A stretch of DNA of 64,000 bases from Glandiceps talaboti (GCF_964340395.1 NC_135550.1:32291676-32355675), one strand, 5' to 3'; shown: positions 1-40,145, numbered from the stretch's first letter. The notes: a model not told the origin generated them from the sequence alone. Program-made: numbers and translations.

Positions 1-28
1 GTCTTATGTTGCTTTATATCGTCTCTAA

Positions 29-254
29 TTCTCTTCTCTTCTCTTCTCTTCTCTTCTCTTCTCTTCGCTTCTCTTCGCTTCGCTTCGCTTCGCTTCTCTT
101 CTCTTCTCTTCTCTTCTCTTCTCTTCTCTTCTCTTCTCTTCTCTTCTCTTCTCTTCTCTTCTCTTCTCTTCTCTCTTCTCTTCTCTTCTCTTCTCTTCTC
201 TTCTCTTCTCTTCTCTTCTCTTCTCTTCTCTTCTCTTCTCTTCTCTTCTCTTCT
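29..254. repeat. (CTCTT)n pentanucleotide microsatellite
   Basis: About 45 copies of a CTCTT unit, with a short block of CGCTT variants near 66-97. Both strands stay open across it, giving false Leu/Ser-rich or Glu/Arg/Lys-rich reading frames. It lies upstream of the kinesin light chain first exon. Confidence 0.97.
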
Positions 255-835
255 TTCCAAACATTAATGTTTTGACAAAATCCCAATTTCGCCATTTTGA
301 AAAATAGGATAATGGCTGAAAAGAAACAAAAGGAGAAAGAATAAACTATACAAAATTAGCTTGGATATGATAAATTCCAACATGAATATTTTCAATGACA
401 TGTTCAATACAGTCATGTTGTATTGTTTTCGGGAACGCATGCACTATAAGAGGCAAATAATATTATTATAAATTAGCAATCGTGTTTTTCTTCCGTTCCC
501 TTTCATTTATACAGTTTCAAAGATATGCTGTATTTCTTTAAAATATGCGAAGACGAATTTATGTAATGAAATCTGCCCAGGCGATACTGCTGGGGGTCCC
601 AACCGTTGAGTCATATGATTTGCTATGCATTATGGGTAATAAATTGTCGGCCATATTTGACAGAATTTGAAGAGGTGTAGCTGACGTTCGTCTGTCTGGA
701 AGAAAAATTGTGTTGTCGACAACAGTTACGATGCTCTGATGTCGAAAAACCACCATAGAATATTCCGAATTATTTGCTGTTTCATTGTGTAATCAACTCT
801 GCCGCCACCGGGTGACAGTGACATATATTTTTAAC
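255..835. other. Upstream region of KLC, no gene seen
   Basis: No ORF with coding character and no splice-bounded exon was found here. The sequence becomes less AT-rich from about 780 onward, which suits a promoter-proximal region for the kinesin light chain gene, but I see no clear TATA box or initiator. Confidence 0.4.
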
Positions 836-970
836 GCCTAGAGAACGAGTGCAGTGAAAACTCCGGCTGGCGAGGCTGGCGATTCTCCTGTTTAATAAAT
901 GAATTGTATCATCCGACCGAAGAAGAACTGGTCAACACTGTTTATCACCCTTGTGTCTGTATTCTGAAAG
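836..970 (+). other. Candidate 5' UTR exon of KLC
   Basis: A moderately GC-rich stretch ends in a strong donor (AAAG|GTAAGTTAAT at 970/971). No long ORF runs through it. The first coding exon begins at 9244 with an acceptor 10 bases before the start codon, so at least one untranslated exon must lie upstream. This is the best candidate. Its 5' edge is not determined. Confidence 0.4.
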
Positions 971-3915
971 GTAAGTTAATGTTTCTAAAAATGGGAGTGA
1001 CTAAGAAATGAACTTTACAAGTATATATTTTAGCCGAATAACAACCAGATATTGGAGAATAACGCCCTTTTTGGAACGAAGTGGTTTGATGACGTCAGAT
1101 CCCCAGCCTTTTCAGCGAAAATAACAAATTTCTGACATGAAAACACGGTTTGAATTGTATTGTCATTATTTAGAGTTTATTTATACTACTTGTATTTCCA
1201 CCGATTAATAAATCGAAATATTAGTAAATATTAAATTTAAAAAACTTAAAAAGTAAAATTTATCTCAAAATCATGTCAAAATGTGTACTCGATACTGTAT
1301 AGGTCTACGGATATATTGACTTTAATATTGTTTATTCAAATTCTTTTATTATTTTTTTCTTCTATAAATATAATTAGCGTTTGTTTTGAATTCATAGTCC
1401 TTATTCCATACTTAATAGATGTAGACTGCCAATTATTGGAACCTCAGTTCCTTGAAGGGCCTCTTTAGTCTAAGCACATCACATATTCTAAGTGATATAA
1501 ACATAAAATATGATGAAGGCTTTCTTGTGCAGCATATCAATGATGTTGCCATTAGAATATTGTAAGTAAGGACACTGAGCCAATGTTCTCTTTGAATCAG
1601 TAACCAAATGGGCCTCTTTTATGTGTTTTTAGACAAAATTATTTAATGAAAAGGAATGAAATTATCCTTTGGTTAATGATACTGGAATTTTATAAATTAC
1701 ATAATTGATATGTAAAATGTTATCATCTGTTTCAATTGTCATTTATTTTTGTTATTGTCACATGTCAGACAAAAATGTTGTCTATTTACTCGCGTCGCTG
1801 TAGGACAAGAAAAGAAAATGTAATTTTGTAATATTGATGTGAATGCATGGTGTAATGATTCTCGTATGGAATTTTTGCAAACAAACATTTTGTGATAGGT
1901 TTTAGATTCCTTTTGCTTTGAATGGAAGTTTTCAATCATGTTTCACAGTTTGAGTCGGGGAATTTTGAAAGAGTTTTAATTTGTGACTAACATGTGGACA
2001 AGGATTGCATGTATATTGTAGATGTATGATGGTACAAATGTCCTGTAGCATAATATTTTTCAGGAGTACATGGAAATAGTGTTTCAACTGCATAACCACT
2101 CATTTTTGTTCATTTGGAACAGGTTAGACATATGATGATTGTCTCAAATTTTAGAGATAAAATACATGTAACGATTAATTGGTAATTATAAGAGGGTTAG
2201 CACAAATGGTTGACAAAATTTGCAAAGAATAATTGTCAGCAGTATCCTAGTTTAGGCATGTCTGAATTGAATGAATGGTGACTTAACAAGCTATGTACAT
2301 ACCATGTAAGAAGACGTAGATAATTATACCAAATGTATGTATCCTTTCTGTGAAGTAGTAGTCTTTGCCGCCCAGTATTGGGAGTTGTTCAAGTACATCG
2401 TCATGTATAACCAATTTCCTTTGCAAAACTTGAAATTTCTGGTTTGATATTGCATTGAGTTCCACGTGGTGACATATTATGTTACAGGGTAATATATATT
2501 GCAGCGTTTGACGACATAAATATTGTAAGAAGTGTGTCATGGATTTAGATAATGAGTCATGATGATTTGAATATTTTTTCCATTGTCATATTACTCTACC
2601 AGATGTATAATTACTTCAACCATAGCGAAACAGAATTTCATCAAATTTGTTTCGTTTTTCAAAGCCAAAAGGTGTGGTGATATCGAATAAAGTTGATACA
2701 TCTATTGACGAAGTTACTTGATGGTGATATGGGAAAGTGAGCATTTAGGTAGGGAAGAGGATCTATGCAGTAAATTGATTGGAATTTCCTTCCATGGTCG
2801 CCATGTAAAGAAGACAGCAAGGCCATAAAACATGGTCAGATATTCTACTCCACTACTGAATAACTTCTGAAAAATCTACAAGTTTGTACAAGTACATCTA
2901 TCTGGGGTCAATCGTATCTGTAATCCCATATATTTTATGCAAATTTCTAAATGGATCAGTCATTTGCTATATATATGCATATGTATGTTAGCAAGATGAT
3001 TTCAATTCAAGGGCTTTGTTGAATGAATGTACACTAAGGTGGTTTTCATGACTGAAGTTTAACGATGGTAATAACATTGATATGCAAGGACAGTGTTTGT
3101 AAAACTTGTATATATGTTTAAGGGCAAGCTTCATTGTTTGTGCTGTAGTATGGAGTAGTTCATATTGAACAGTTCATTGGAAATGTAGTAAAACAGAATG
3201 TGGTGAATTGACAATATATTTTATAAAAGTGATGGTAGTGCTACAAATAAAAAACTATTGTGACAATATGTTAAGGCATATATATTCACATTTATATTTG
3301 TTCTCTGCTGTTGGCATTTCTTGTTTTCTCTCTGCAAGTTTCAAATTTACACCACAAATACAAAATGGCAGGGATAGTATATTTGACATGCAGATGACAT
3401 CAGTCAGCCACAGTTTATTCAGTTGAATTCAAATGAGGATTGATCTTGCAGTTGCAGTCATGCATGTGGACCCTTGTACTATGCTTGTGGAATTTAGAAG
3501 AGTTAGGGAGGGTGTCAGTCAATCATGTGTTCTTGGCATTGTTCATGTACCATGTACTACTACTAGTCAATAAATGTAATGGACAAAATTTCCATTTGTT
3601 CCATTTGTAAAGTGTTGCCCAAGGCAGTTTCACTTTGCATAATTTGATGTATACAGCAATTCTGTTATTTTAATATGTGTACATATTAAAATACTAAATT
3701 GTAATCATATTTGCATGTTTATTTTGGTGAATAGAACATAACTGTTTGTGTACTTGACTATGTTTACCCTAGGTGGAGGGTTTCCACTTTGCATATTATT
3801 ACCTGCATAGTTGGTAGAATTATGTAGTAATTTGTTGAATAATCAGGGAAGATGTTTTGTACCACCCTTGGCGAATCCTTCTAGAATGACAGAAAAAACA
3901 GTATTCCCTGAAAGA

Positions 3916-4118
<203 letters not shown>

Positions 4119-5255
4119 TGGAGATGGTTTAGGATGTTTTCTGTGATCTATTACTATATGTTACATACTTAACAGGATAAGTAGTCTTAGAGACAAAGGA
4201 ATACAAGCATTAATATGTTTACTGAAGTACTTGTCACCTCTTGTAATTCATTTATCCAATAAATTTTGTAAATATTAGTTTATATCTAATTTTGTGGCTA
4301 CAAACTGAATTTGAGGTTAACCTTCAGATTATTCTACCTCACTGCTTGATCTGTTGCATAATATCATAACATAACAAATGGCAAATGAAGATCAGTTGCC
4401 TTCTCATGAAACTTGTTTAATAGCATGATGCGTTTGGTCTATAAGAACTCCCAATGGGAAAAAACAGGCATTATTAATATATATATATATATACATGTTC
4501 CTCAGTAAAATCATGTCCCCATCAACAGTGGCAGGAATTAGAACTTGCCTTACCAACATCCAGTTAAATTTTGCAATAAAGCTGGTACTTATGGAAGGAA
4601 TGCAATTAGGTACTCTTTTCTAACATATTTACTTACACAGCGAAGGGAAAAAGTGACATTTTGGATGTTGGATTTTTGCTGTTTCAGAAATACATTAATG
4701 TCGACATGTACATTGATATTTAGTGCTTATTTTATTGTTCAGGATGGTTGCCAAATTTGTTTGATTGATGTCGTCAAATTGTCTTTGTTGAATTGCTGAA
4801 CTTCATTACATTACTGAAAATGCCATTCACCCAATAGATTGTGAACCTTTATAAAAGCAGGATGACATGTTTAGGAGTTGATTTGATAAAACTTCACTAC
4901 AATCTGTATAGATTCTTCTGAGTGTTGTTGACCACCATTTATGGGCTCTCTAGGGAATTGCCAGTCATTGTGCTTCTTAAGAACAAGGGTATAATAGGTT
5001 TTCTGTATGTACTACAGAAACACACTGTTTTGTATGTTGACAACAGTGAAAGGCCAGTCTTGGGGTTACAGTAAGGGTAATCCAGTAAATCGCCTCCACC
5101 CAGTAAATACCCAATGTTCAATTAGCAGTTAGATGTCCATGTTTTTGTCAGTATCTAAATGTACCAGATTGTGTAAATTTACAAATATACATGCACATAT
5201 ATGCACATCATGTGTGTATGTTTTTGTGTTCATGCGTGCATGCTTGTGTCACTGT

Positions 5256-5632
5256 CAGTGTTCCTGCTAAGGCTTATTTAAGCAAGATCTCCGTCTGCTC
5301 TTGTACTCAAATTTCATGTTTTGTGCAACCCTTTATCAAGCATCAAGAGTGAAACAGAAAATATATACAAATAAAGTATAATTAATGATTAATTGAAATG
5401 TTGCCAGAGAATTTTATTTCTCTCTATTCAGCATCCAAGAGCAGGTAAAATGTGTTCACTTCATATTGCAAATAAACATGATTTTGCTTCAGGCCTATGG
5501 CTGAAAGAGAGGATACCCCCCTTCTGGACCATTTCACCCCTGGCCCTGCAAGTGAGGCCACCATGTCACCCTTTCCATTTGTTATCCTTCTCCTTAAGTT
5601 GCTCAGTCTCAAAAAACTTAGAGGGAACACTG
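5256..5632. mobile_element. hAT-like MITE (older copy)
   Basis: The left end CAGTGTTCC-TGCTAAG and the right end CTTAGAGGGAACACTG are imperfect terminal inverted repeats beginning CAGTG, the pattern of hAT transposons. Flanking 8-mers GTCACTGT (5248-5255) and GTCACCAT (5633-5640) agree at six of eight bases, as expected for an aged 8-bp target duplication. No transposase is encoded in the 377 bp. The ends resemble those of the two MITEs at 28.3 and 35.6 kb. Confidence 0.6.
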
Positions 5633-7223
5633 GTCACCATGCATGTGTGTGTTCATGTGAGCACACATTCATGTGTCACTGTGCATGTGTCTATACATGT
5701 AGATAGATAGATCAATTGTATGATTATCTACAGAAAAATAAGCAAAAAAATTGACAAACTGTGACAAAAAGTTACAGAGGCACAGTGTACTTTAAAAGAT
5801 ATCCAATTACATTAATGTCTTTTAAACATTGAAGGGTTTGAAGCTGATTATGGATAGGGGTAGATTGTTCCATAGAACAGCACCACTGCACTGTAGTGAA
5901 ATGCTGTAATGAAACAAAGCTGTTCAGGTATTCTGAAGGTCCTACTCCTAAAGAGTCCTATCACAAGCCAATTTTACACCATTGGAATTCATTATCATCT
6001 TTAACCTACAAAACTGGTGTCTGATAACTTGTGTTTGTGTTGCATACTAAAGTAGTTGTATGTACAAATTCTTGAGAGGTGTTTGAAATACCAATAGCTT
6101 TAATAGTTTGTTGTCTGGTATTCATTAAACACTATTCCAGACAAACACATACCTTTGCTTTAAAAAGAACAGTAATTAATACCTGTGGGTCTGTATTCAA
6201 GTGAAATTCATACTTCATGCAATTTTTTCACCCGACTTTTTGACCTAAATGATGTAATTTACAGTTATGTGCAAATATGCTAATCACTGTGTCAAGATCA
6301 GGTATGATATGTTCAAGTAGTATTAAATGCATACCGTGAAACTCATGTATTCTACATGGACCTGATAAAAGTATTGTTTCATAGAATAACAGTTTTATTG
6401 GCATTACTTTGGATCTGTTCACTGTCCTTTCTATGCTGTATTTGTAGACTGTCTGACACTTGAGTCTTGAGATATGTATGTATATGAGTAGCCTTACTAA
6501 ATACCGGTGTTAGATACAATTTCACTTGGTTTTTGAGTTGGTTAACTAGACCACTATTAGTGAACAGTACATGTAGTTGGATGACTAGACCACTAGTATA
6601 ACATTTAACTTGGAAATTCAACATTTTTCACTTTATCATAAGCATAGAATATGAACTCATTTAAATTCAGTCAGTTCTCATTCATCTAGCCATACCATCA
6701 CTACTTTCCTGAACTATATCATTTAAATTAGTCAAAGCAAACTGAAGTTTTGCTGTGAGTGTCATAGTTCATGTTATAGGTTTTGATTAGTTTTGAAATA
6801 TTCAATGTACAATTGATAACATTGTAAGTTAAAACCCATCCAGCTGAGAAATGCATATATGGGGTTTGTAATTTGAAAAATGCGTATGTGCACTATATGA
6901 TGAAGTTTCTGTATGTATGCCATATTGGAAATTTGAGTAACTGTAGGACTGAAAGGTCATATGTTACTGTCTTGATACATAGTATGGTTTTACCACACTT
7001 GTGCACTCTGTTTTTCTTCCACACCCTTCCATTTTCATTATACCACAACGCCAAAGGTTACTTTCAGACTCCTTCATTTGTGAAATCATATGATATAATT
7101 ATATCAATATATCAATATTATTGATAATTGTATATTTTGGCGGGGTTGTATTCAGAACTGTTTCAACATGTTCCATTGGGAGAGCAGTGCTAATGCACTG
7201 AAATGGTGTCTGTATATGAAAGA

Positions 7224-7247
7224 TTAATAAATAAATAAATAAATAAA
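7224..7247. repeat. (TAAA)n microsatellite
   Basis: About six TAAA units in KLC intron 1. It could be the tail of an old retroposon, but no body was recognised. Confidence 0.7.
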
Positions 7248-9253
7248 CTGTACTGTTACTGTCTTTTTCTCTTCTCAAGGCAGGCCTTAGCCATTGTGAC
7301 CATGGACAACAAGCTTCAGTATCCCTGAATCTCACCTCTATGTGGGCACTGTTTTTAGAGCCATACTTTTGCTTTCCCATCTATCCTGAGCCTGACATTG
7401 GCACTTGTGCTGCATTTTTAGAATTATATGCTTGTAGTGAAGATTGTGGCCCAAGGAATTGATATGTTAACTTCACATCATGATTATCAGATATAAACAT
7501 GTAGAGGCTTGACATCATGGTTGTCAGATAGAGGCTTCACTGTTAGCTGTTTTCCAGAGAGGAAGTTACACACATGTATAAGTTAGCTCTCCATCAGGTT
7601 TTATTCACATGAACAAACCTTGACATGGTGAATCACCAATTGAGGACAAGGGAAGAGTTTGAGATTTGTGTGAGTTATAAACAGGCTTTCAATATTGGAG
7701 TATATTTTATGAAACTCTGTGAGTTACATACATACTCACTATAAACTCTTTAGTGTTTGATGCGTAGTAGCATACATACTGGTATTCAGTTATTACACAA
7801 TTTAGTTTATCTATGATATGAAGAGTATAGCAGAGTCTATTTTCATATGTTTAGTCCAGAGTCAGACCACACAATGTACATGAACTAATGATTAGGTGAC
7901 TGCAACATGAACAAGGTACATAATTTGCATGAATGTAAGTGTATGTGTCTGTTCATGATTACACCACATTTGTCTGTGATTAAACCAATTAGATTGGATG
8001 GCAATGACAGGATTGTGCCACCTGATCACAAGTAGGCATTTCAGTTTGCTAATTATCTTATTAGATTGGCACCATATTACCATAAAATGCTGACATTTAG
8101 AGTTACTTTTTCTGAATTCAAAATTTTCATGAATTCAAAATGTACCAGAAAAGTCTCAACACAGTGAACACTGCACAAGTATGTAAGAAGTCATTCAAGA
8201 TAACAAACAATTTTTATGGTGAATTATGGATAGAGAATGAATAACTCCCCGATATCTTGATAAGTTATTGCCTTGGTGTTGTACATATATGTAAATAAGT
8301 AACTAGTAAAACATGTATTGCCAGTCACCCTGTTGCACTATTGTCTGGACCATTCACATAGTGCAGTGTTTACTCATTTTACAGGACAGTACCTGGCTAG
8401 GGGTGAACTAAGGTTATGTTTGTCATCACACACTGCACTTTTCTCTATAGATGCAATGATAAGATAATATTCATATGGCTTTTAGCCTTTTAGTTAGGTA
8501 GATATCGGCAACATGTTAGGCCTAGGAGAAACGTTGAACTTCTCATGTACCTAATCTAATTGTATTGAAGTCGACACAAGCCCAGAATGAAAATGATGCG
8601 GAGTAGACACCAAATCTAATCTATCAAATTTAATACAAAAACGAACAGTTTAGAGGGTCTAGTTGTGTATGACAAGCTTAGGGGTTAAAATCATATGGCG
8701 GATTGGACGAGATTTTTGTTGGTACACAAAATCAAGGAAGACAGAAATTTCACTGCCATGTGCTATTTTAGCATTTAATACATTATTTTCAACATGAGAA
8801 TGATGCACGTGCTGAATGTTGTTGCCGAACGTTTGAAATTGAAATGACTGCGCATGACAAGTGCATTGAATTTTGGTTATTTTGTATTGATGCTTATGTC
8901 ACGTTGCACTTGTCGTTATTTTCGACAGGCTGTGTCAATTTTAATTGCCTGTCGAATTTAATATTAGTTGCTGCAACTAATTGTAATAAGTGTCGAATTT
9001 GTCATGTACCTAATCTAATCATTAGATTTGACACATGAGAAGTCTGATCCCAGACCTTACTATTACTAATAGCTTGTATTTGTCATATGAATCTGTATTT
9101 AGCTATTTCCCATTTCTTGATATACAAACAACTAGCACCAATTCCTGCTAAAGAAGTTTTGAATTGACCTTAGTATTTTATTATAATAATGCCCTGTTAA
9201 GATTGAAATAAACCCTTTCATTTGCATATTTTGTCTTTTGTAGGTGGTAACCC

Positions 9254-34994
<25,741 letters not shown>

Positions 34995-35606
34995 AAAAAA
35001 TTCTAAAAAACCACAATATTCAACTGTGTGTAACCAGTCAACTTGTCGTTGTGAATAACTGTGTGTATTCAAACAAGAACTCTTATAAAACATACCTGTA
35101 GTAGACAAGATAGAACTTGATGTGTCATAACTCTATGGTTGATGTTTGTCTTTCAAGTGGAAACACAAATCAACCAATCTTTCTGTGTATGCATTGAGAC
35201 AAATTCCAGTGATACTTGCCATTGTTTCAATTATTCTGTAGATGTCATGTTATTAAAACACAGAACCAAGCATACAGGATATTGACAAGAATTATGTGTT
35301 CATTGAAGAACTCCATCTTGTCAGTACCTACAACTTATTGGCAGTGTCAGAATTGTTCATAAATGCTAGTATCTAGTTATGTATGATGCTATATAGGTGA
35401 ATTAGCAGCAGTATGTAGTACATAGATTGTCTGATATCTACCTAATGAGGGTACTGTAACATAGGAATGTGACCTGTCCTCATCAAATGGCTATGAAAAA
35501 AAACGTATGATCTCTGTGAAGGCATCAATATGTGTATCTGTTAGATTGATAACATTAGATGATGAGATATCAGCACCTCAATGATATAATGGTATACATT
35601 GTACAT

Positions 35607-35777
35607 CAGTGCACCCTCTAATGATAGCTAAATTTTGTTGTTGTGAGTCCAAATGATAAAAACTGGGATTTCTTGTGAGTCATCACATAGTAAGAGATAG
35701 GAGAACACCAAAGTTTGGTGCGTCACTAGAAATTGTGTGCATCAGTGGCATGCCAAATTGGCTTAGAGGGCACACTG
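35607..35777. mobile_element. hAT-like MITE, copy 2 (171 bp)
   Basis: The element starts CAGTGCACCCTCTAA and ends TTAGAGGGCACACTG. It is flanked by a perfect 8-bp target duplication TTGTACAT (35599-35606 and 35778-35785). The body aligns end to end with copy 1 at 28299-28471. CAGTG ends plus an 8-bp duplication are diagnostic of hAT-family transposition. There is no coding capacity. Confidence 0.93.
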
Positions 35778-37384
35778 TTGTACATATACTAGACCATTGA
35801 TTAGACATCATGAGAGTGGACAACTATATAGAATAGCAAACCAGATAGATGGCTGGTATTGTGATGGTGAGTTGGTGTCTTAGCTGTGTGCTGGTTACTA
35901 TTGCAACTATTACTGATACTGTTACGTGTAGTAATTATTGCATTCTTAGAGCTGACAGGTCAGACCTATAAAATATGTCCATTCTAGAGTTATTATACTA
36001 TTGCTGCTAATTCATGAATTTCTGACATTGCTAACCAGATGACTGACATCTTAATGTAACTTAGCATAGGTAGTCAAATGTGAGTGAGCTTTATCATATT
36101 TCTTTGTCATAACTGACATCTTCACATGAGACAAAATTTAACTTTCAGACATTGGAAAGGTCTCTGCATGTATCTTCACAAAGTGTGAGATATTACTATT
36201 ATTAGTAAGCTATCAGATCTTTAGTATCCATGTAGGCCGTATCAGAGTACCTTGTGAAATACATCATCACCTTGGATACATGTGAATGGTGTCAGCAGCT
36301 TGATATGTATTGATATACATTATCAATTTGGAAACATTCATGTGCCGAAGTAGTCTTGCTGCTAGACCCCTTGGCTTATTCTACTCACTGTGAAGGTGAC
36401 CAAAGGTTTCTGCTGAGGGCATTCGTCCTCAGTTGCACCTTTCAGGTGTAAAGCGACCTTCAGTCACTTGTGGTAACAGAAGAAAGCCTGAGGGCTAGCA
36501 GCTAGACTAGTGTCAAAGTGATGTGACACTAAGGTTTCAAAGTTCAATTTTGTCTTTTGTTGACATTCACAAGGACAACCTGTATATATCATTGCAAGCA
36601 CCAAAAGTGGACAAAACATGTTTGTCAAATATCTAGCTGCAATCTAATCAAACCTAATGTAGACATTACATAATATTGACTGTGTTCATGCTTTGTTGTC
36701 AAAGTCATCTCCATCTTTGTACATTACTGTAGCTTTAACATTCTTCTGTTGGTGTAACTTGGCACAAAACTTACAGGACTGAAGAAATTTTGACATTCTT
36801 TTACTTGTAGTGTTATAGCCTTTTGCTTCGTGAACTGTAGCAGAGTAGAAATTCATATCAAAGTTGAAAGAGGGAGATTTAGTTTACAAAAAGAGAGATT
36901 TCACTATTAAGAGATGTGAAATAGTTAAGGAAGTAGAAAGGGTTTCCATGTAAAGACATGGAGTGTGAATGTTCACGTAAAAGAAGGCTGAATATTGCTG
37001 CAAGTAAAAGTTTGTTCAGGAAAACATTCTGATAAAATAAATTTGGTGACTTTTGTAAAGCAATGTTGCACTTTTTTTAATGCGAACTACTTGTAAGTGT
37101 GGAACATTTTGCAATAATGAAAAAATAGTCATTATGCCAAGATGTTGGAAAATTGTGAATATATGTATATTTGCCAATGATTTTGTTGTATTTGCTAGTG
37201 ATAGTGAAATAGTCGTAAATTGTGGCTGGATTTACAATCACCAACTTATATTGTAATGACAGGACAATTGTATAATGTAGTGTAAAAATGTGATATCTTG
37301 CAATCATGTCATACATTTAGAAAAAATCATTTCAGTTGAATGATTTACTGTGTTTCCCCCCAACATTTCATATGACCAGTACAG

Positions 37385-37418
37385 AATAAATCTTGTATGA
37401 GCTAACAAGGGAAATAAA
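37385..37418 (+). terminator. Candidate KLC polyadenylation signals
   Basis: Two AATAAA hexamers 28 bases apart (37385-37390, 37413-37418), followed by T-rich sequence. They are the most compact candidate cluster downstream of the KLC stop. This is only a motif match. Confidence 0.3.
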
Positions 37419-39554
37419 GCGTTGTATTTTTAGCTCATTTGAATATCAGTTTATTGTACATATGTTGATGTTGAATTCTAGTAGATTTTTGCATTCTTTT
37501 ACATTGCTCTGTTTGTATTGGTAAGCAGAGTTCATAATCTGAGATGGTTTGTACTCCCCAAATTCCAACTGTTTATTTATTATTGCAATAGATTTTGTAC
37601 TGTTTTATTTGCAACTGTGTTTCAAACTGGTGTGTCACTCTTCAAATAGTAGCAGTCTTCATAGATAGGAATAAGTACAATTGCCCAATCTTTCTTTCAG
37701 TGTTTGGTCAAAATACCACTGTCAGCAACTCTGATTTCTAGTGCTCATAGCATAACTTAAAATGCAGCATCGCCTCTTACATTTATTGCTTGTATTACAT
37801 GTACCATATTTTTTTTAATTTTCCTTTTCTTGTCAGTTGTGTAGCATGATAAGTATTTCAAAGTATTGGTATGACGTGTGTGTAAACAGACAATGCGGTG
37901 TTACCAGTCAACCAGCTGTGTCAGCACTGGCCTCTTTGAAGGTTTCTGTACATTACTGCAAGTCGTACACAATATCATGATTCTTGTCTCTATGGCAACT
38001 GTATTTGTAAATGCACATTTCTGAATTCACTTGCATTTATACCATAACTTATCCAAATGTAGTACCATCCTGTTGTATTGTCAGTTAGTGTGTTCTGGGC
38101 AGATACCCCAGTTATACATGATACTGGTATGAAAAAGGAGTAACGCTGAATATAGTATAGGCTTTATTTTAGACTGATAGTCTTTCATTAATACATCTTC
38201 TCTGTATGAGTTTAATCCATCCAATTCAATGTTCTACAGCTAATTGACCATCACTACCACCACCACCATCACCATCACAGAATGATTTTGTAGCACTGCC
38301 AAAAATAAAATATAAAGTTTTTTAGACTAGGACACACCAGTGGAAAAAATTTCAGCATTTCTTACTTATGTAATTTTTTTCTTTCCAGATCTCTTGTATA
38401 TTTCAAATTATATGTCAAATTTTTAATTTGTTTCTGATGAGTATATTGTATGCATGTTAATTATATTAGATTCCTTATTTCGGAGTTTTCTCTGTATGGA
38501 TTGTATAAATGAGAATGGAAACGCTTGGGGAGATAATACTGGTATATACTTCAAGTAAATGTGGATTTTGCCAATATTGTACCGTATAAGATTACTATTG
38601 AAAATATGTCCATGCACAAATGAATAAAGTAATATCAGTATAAATTATGTCATATGTTGTCCTAATTGGTTTTAATGTAGGAGTGTCTTTGTGTGAATTG
38701 AATATTGTGAGAGAATGGAATGAACTGTGTCATTATCTTAGTTATCTACATGTCACTAAAATATATGGGTTTGTCTGAAAGAGTTCTGGACGAATTATAT
38801 GCTGTGAAATCAGACTGATATAAATCAAGTAATCTGTTCCGATAAATTACTACTACAAATCATATCAATAATGTATTCAACCCTCAAACTTATATTTCTA
38901 TTCTAGTTAATTATGTTATTTGTTCATTTGGAAGGAAAGTCAAATAATGGGAGCTGCCCTTTGTTTTTGCAATCAATAAAGAAGATGTGTGAATAAAACA
39001 GACCATAAGCGGAAGCTGAACTTGCCCTGTTAACAGACCTGCATGAGAACACACTACTTGTCTGTGATGCGAATCGATGATGTGTAAAACCCCGTGGTGT
39101 TATAGCGCCATCTATCGTTGTACAATCATATAATATCTTTGACTAAACACGTACGTGACACACGTCAATATAACGGAATTATGGTTTCAATATGATTCTT
39201 GTTTTGTTTTACAGAAGGAAATTTCTGTACATGATTGTATAGATTATGGCCAATGACTCATTTTATCGATCGCATGTATGGAAAAATGTCGATCGCCCGC
39301 CCTATAGAATGGTATAAAAGATGAAAAAAATGTTTGCAAAGAGTAACTTTTTTGTTTGAATACATGTAGTACATGTATGTTATAGTGGCAACTAAATACA
39401 GGTGATGAGTTGCTGGCAAAAGTTCTCCGACGTCATGAAATCGTCCTTGCATTTATATTTACTTTGGAATTTACATCGAATTCGTATTTTTCACGGACAG
39501 TTGGATTGTTTTTGTTTTCTTTGTAAATGAATAAAAATTATTAAAACATACAAA

Positions 39555-40145
39555 AGACGTGGTAGATGTTTTGACTAGTTTGAATCTTACGTTAGTGTTG
39601 ATAGTTTGACTAGTTTTAATATAATAATAATAATAATATAATAATGTTGGTTTTATATAGCGCTTTCCCAATTCCCATCCAGTCTGGGTGCTCAAAACTC
39701 TTTACAATTATTAACCCGTGGCTCGGATGAACGACCCTTTATACTTCCTCAACTCCCTGGGGAACATACAATCCATTGCAGCCTTTATAAGCGCATGGGA
39801 TTAAAGCATTCACATTGCAACCTCTATCCTACCAGGTCCCCAATTATACAGCTGGTTTGACTGAGGCACAGTCATGGTTCAAATCTTGCTCAAGGACTTT
39901 GGCCACTCAGAAACAAACGGCATCGATGGGGCTCGAACGTTAGTGTTGTCTGTTGATAGTTTGACCAGTTTTAATTGTACACGTTAATGTTTATAGTTTG
40001 ACTAGTTTTAATTGTACACGTTAATGTTTATAGTTTGACCAGTTTTAATTGTACACGTTAATCATAGTTTGACCAATTTTAATCGTACGTTAATGTTGAT
40101 AGTTTTGACCAGTTTTAATTGTCATGTTAATGTCGATATATTGAA
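39555..40145. repeat. Minisatellite, about 37-bp unit, interrupted
   Basis: The unit ACGTTAATGTTTATAGTTTG followed by ACCAGTTTTAATTGTAC recurs about seven times. One and a half units lie left of an inserted element (39621-39935) and about five to the right. The units vary by small substitutions and indels. Confidence 0.85.
39621..39935 (-). mobile_element. SINE or truncated L2-type retroposon, - strand
   Basis: Read on the - strand, the element starts TCGAGCCCCATCGATGCCG and ends with AAAGCGCTATATAAAACCAA and an (ATT)n tail. An AAGCGCTATATAAA end with a short-unit tail is typical of L2-clade LINEs and of SINEs that use them. At about 315 bp it encodes no protein. It sits at a unit boundary of the minisatellite, with ACGTTAGTGTTG on both sides, so the target duplication cannot be told from the satellite. 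Confidence 0.6.

Larger units (their letters stand above)
34995..38640 (+). other. Probable KLC 3' UTR and downstream flank
   Basis: No gene is seen after the stop. AATAAA signals lie at 37036, 37385, 37413 and 38623; any could end the KLC transcript. A hAT-like MITE sits at 35607-35777, so it is probably transcribed in the 3' UTR. The true 3' end is not determined. Confidence 0.4.

Noticed and set aside
6-295. Long Leu/Ser and Glu/Arg/Lys-rich ORFs on both strands
   Set aside because: They are pure translations of the CTCTT repeat.
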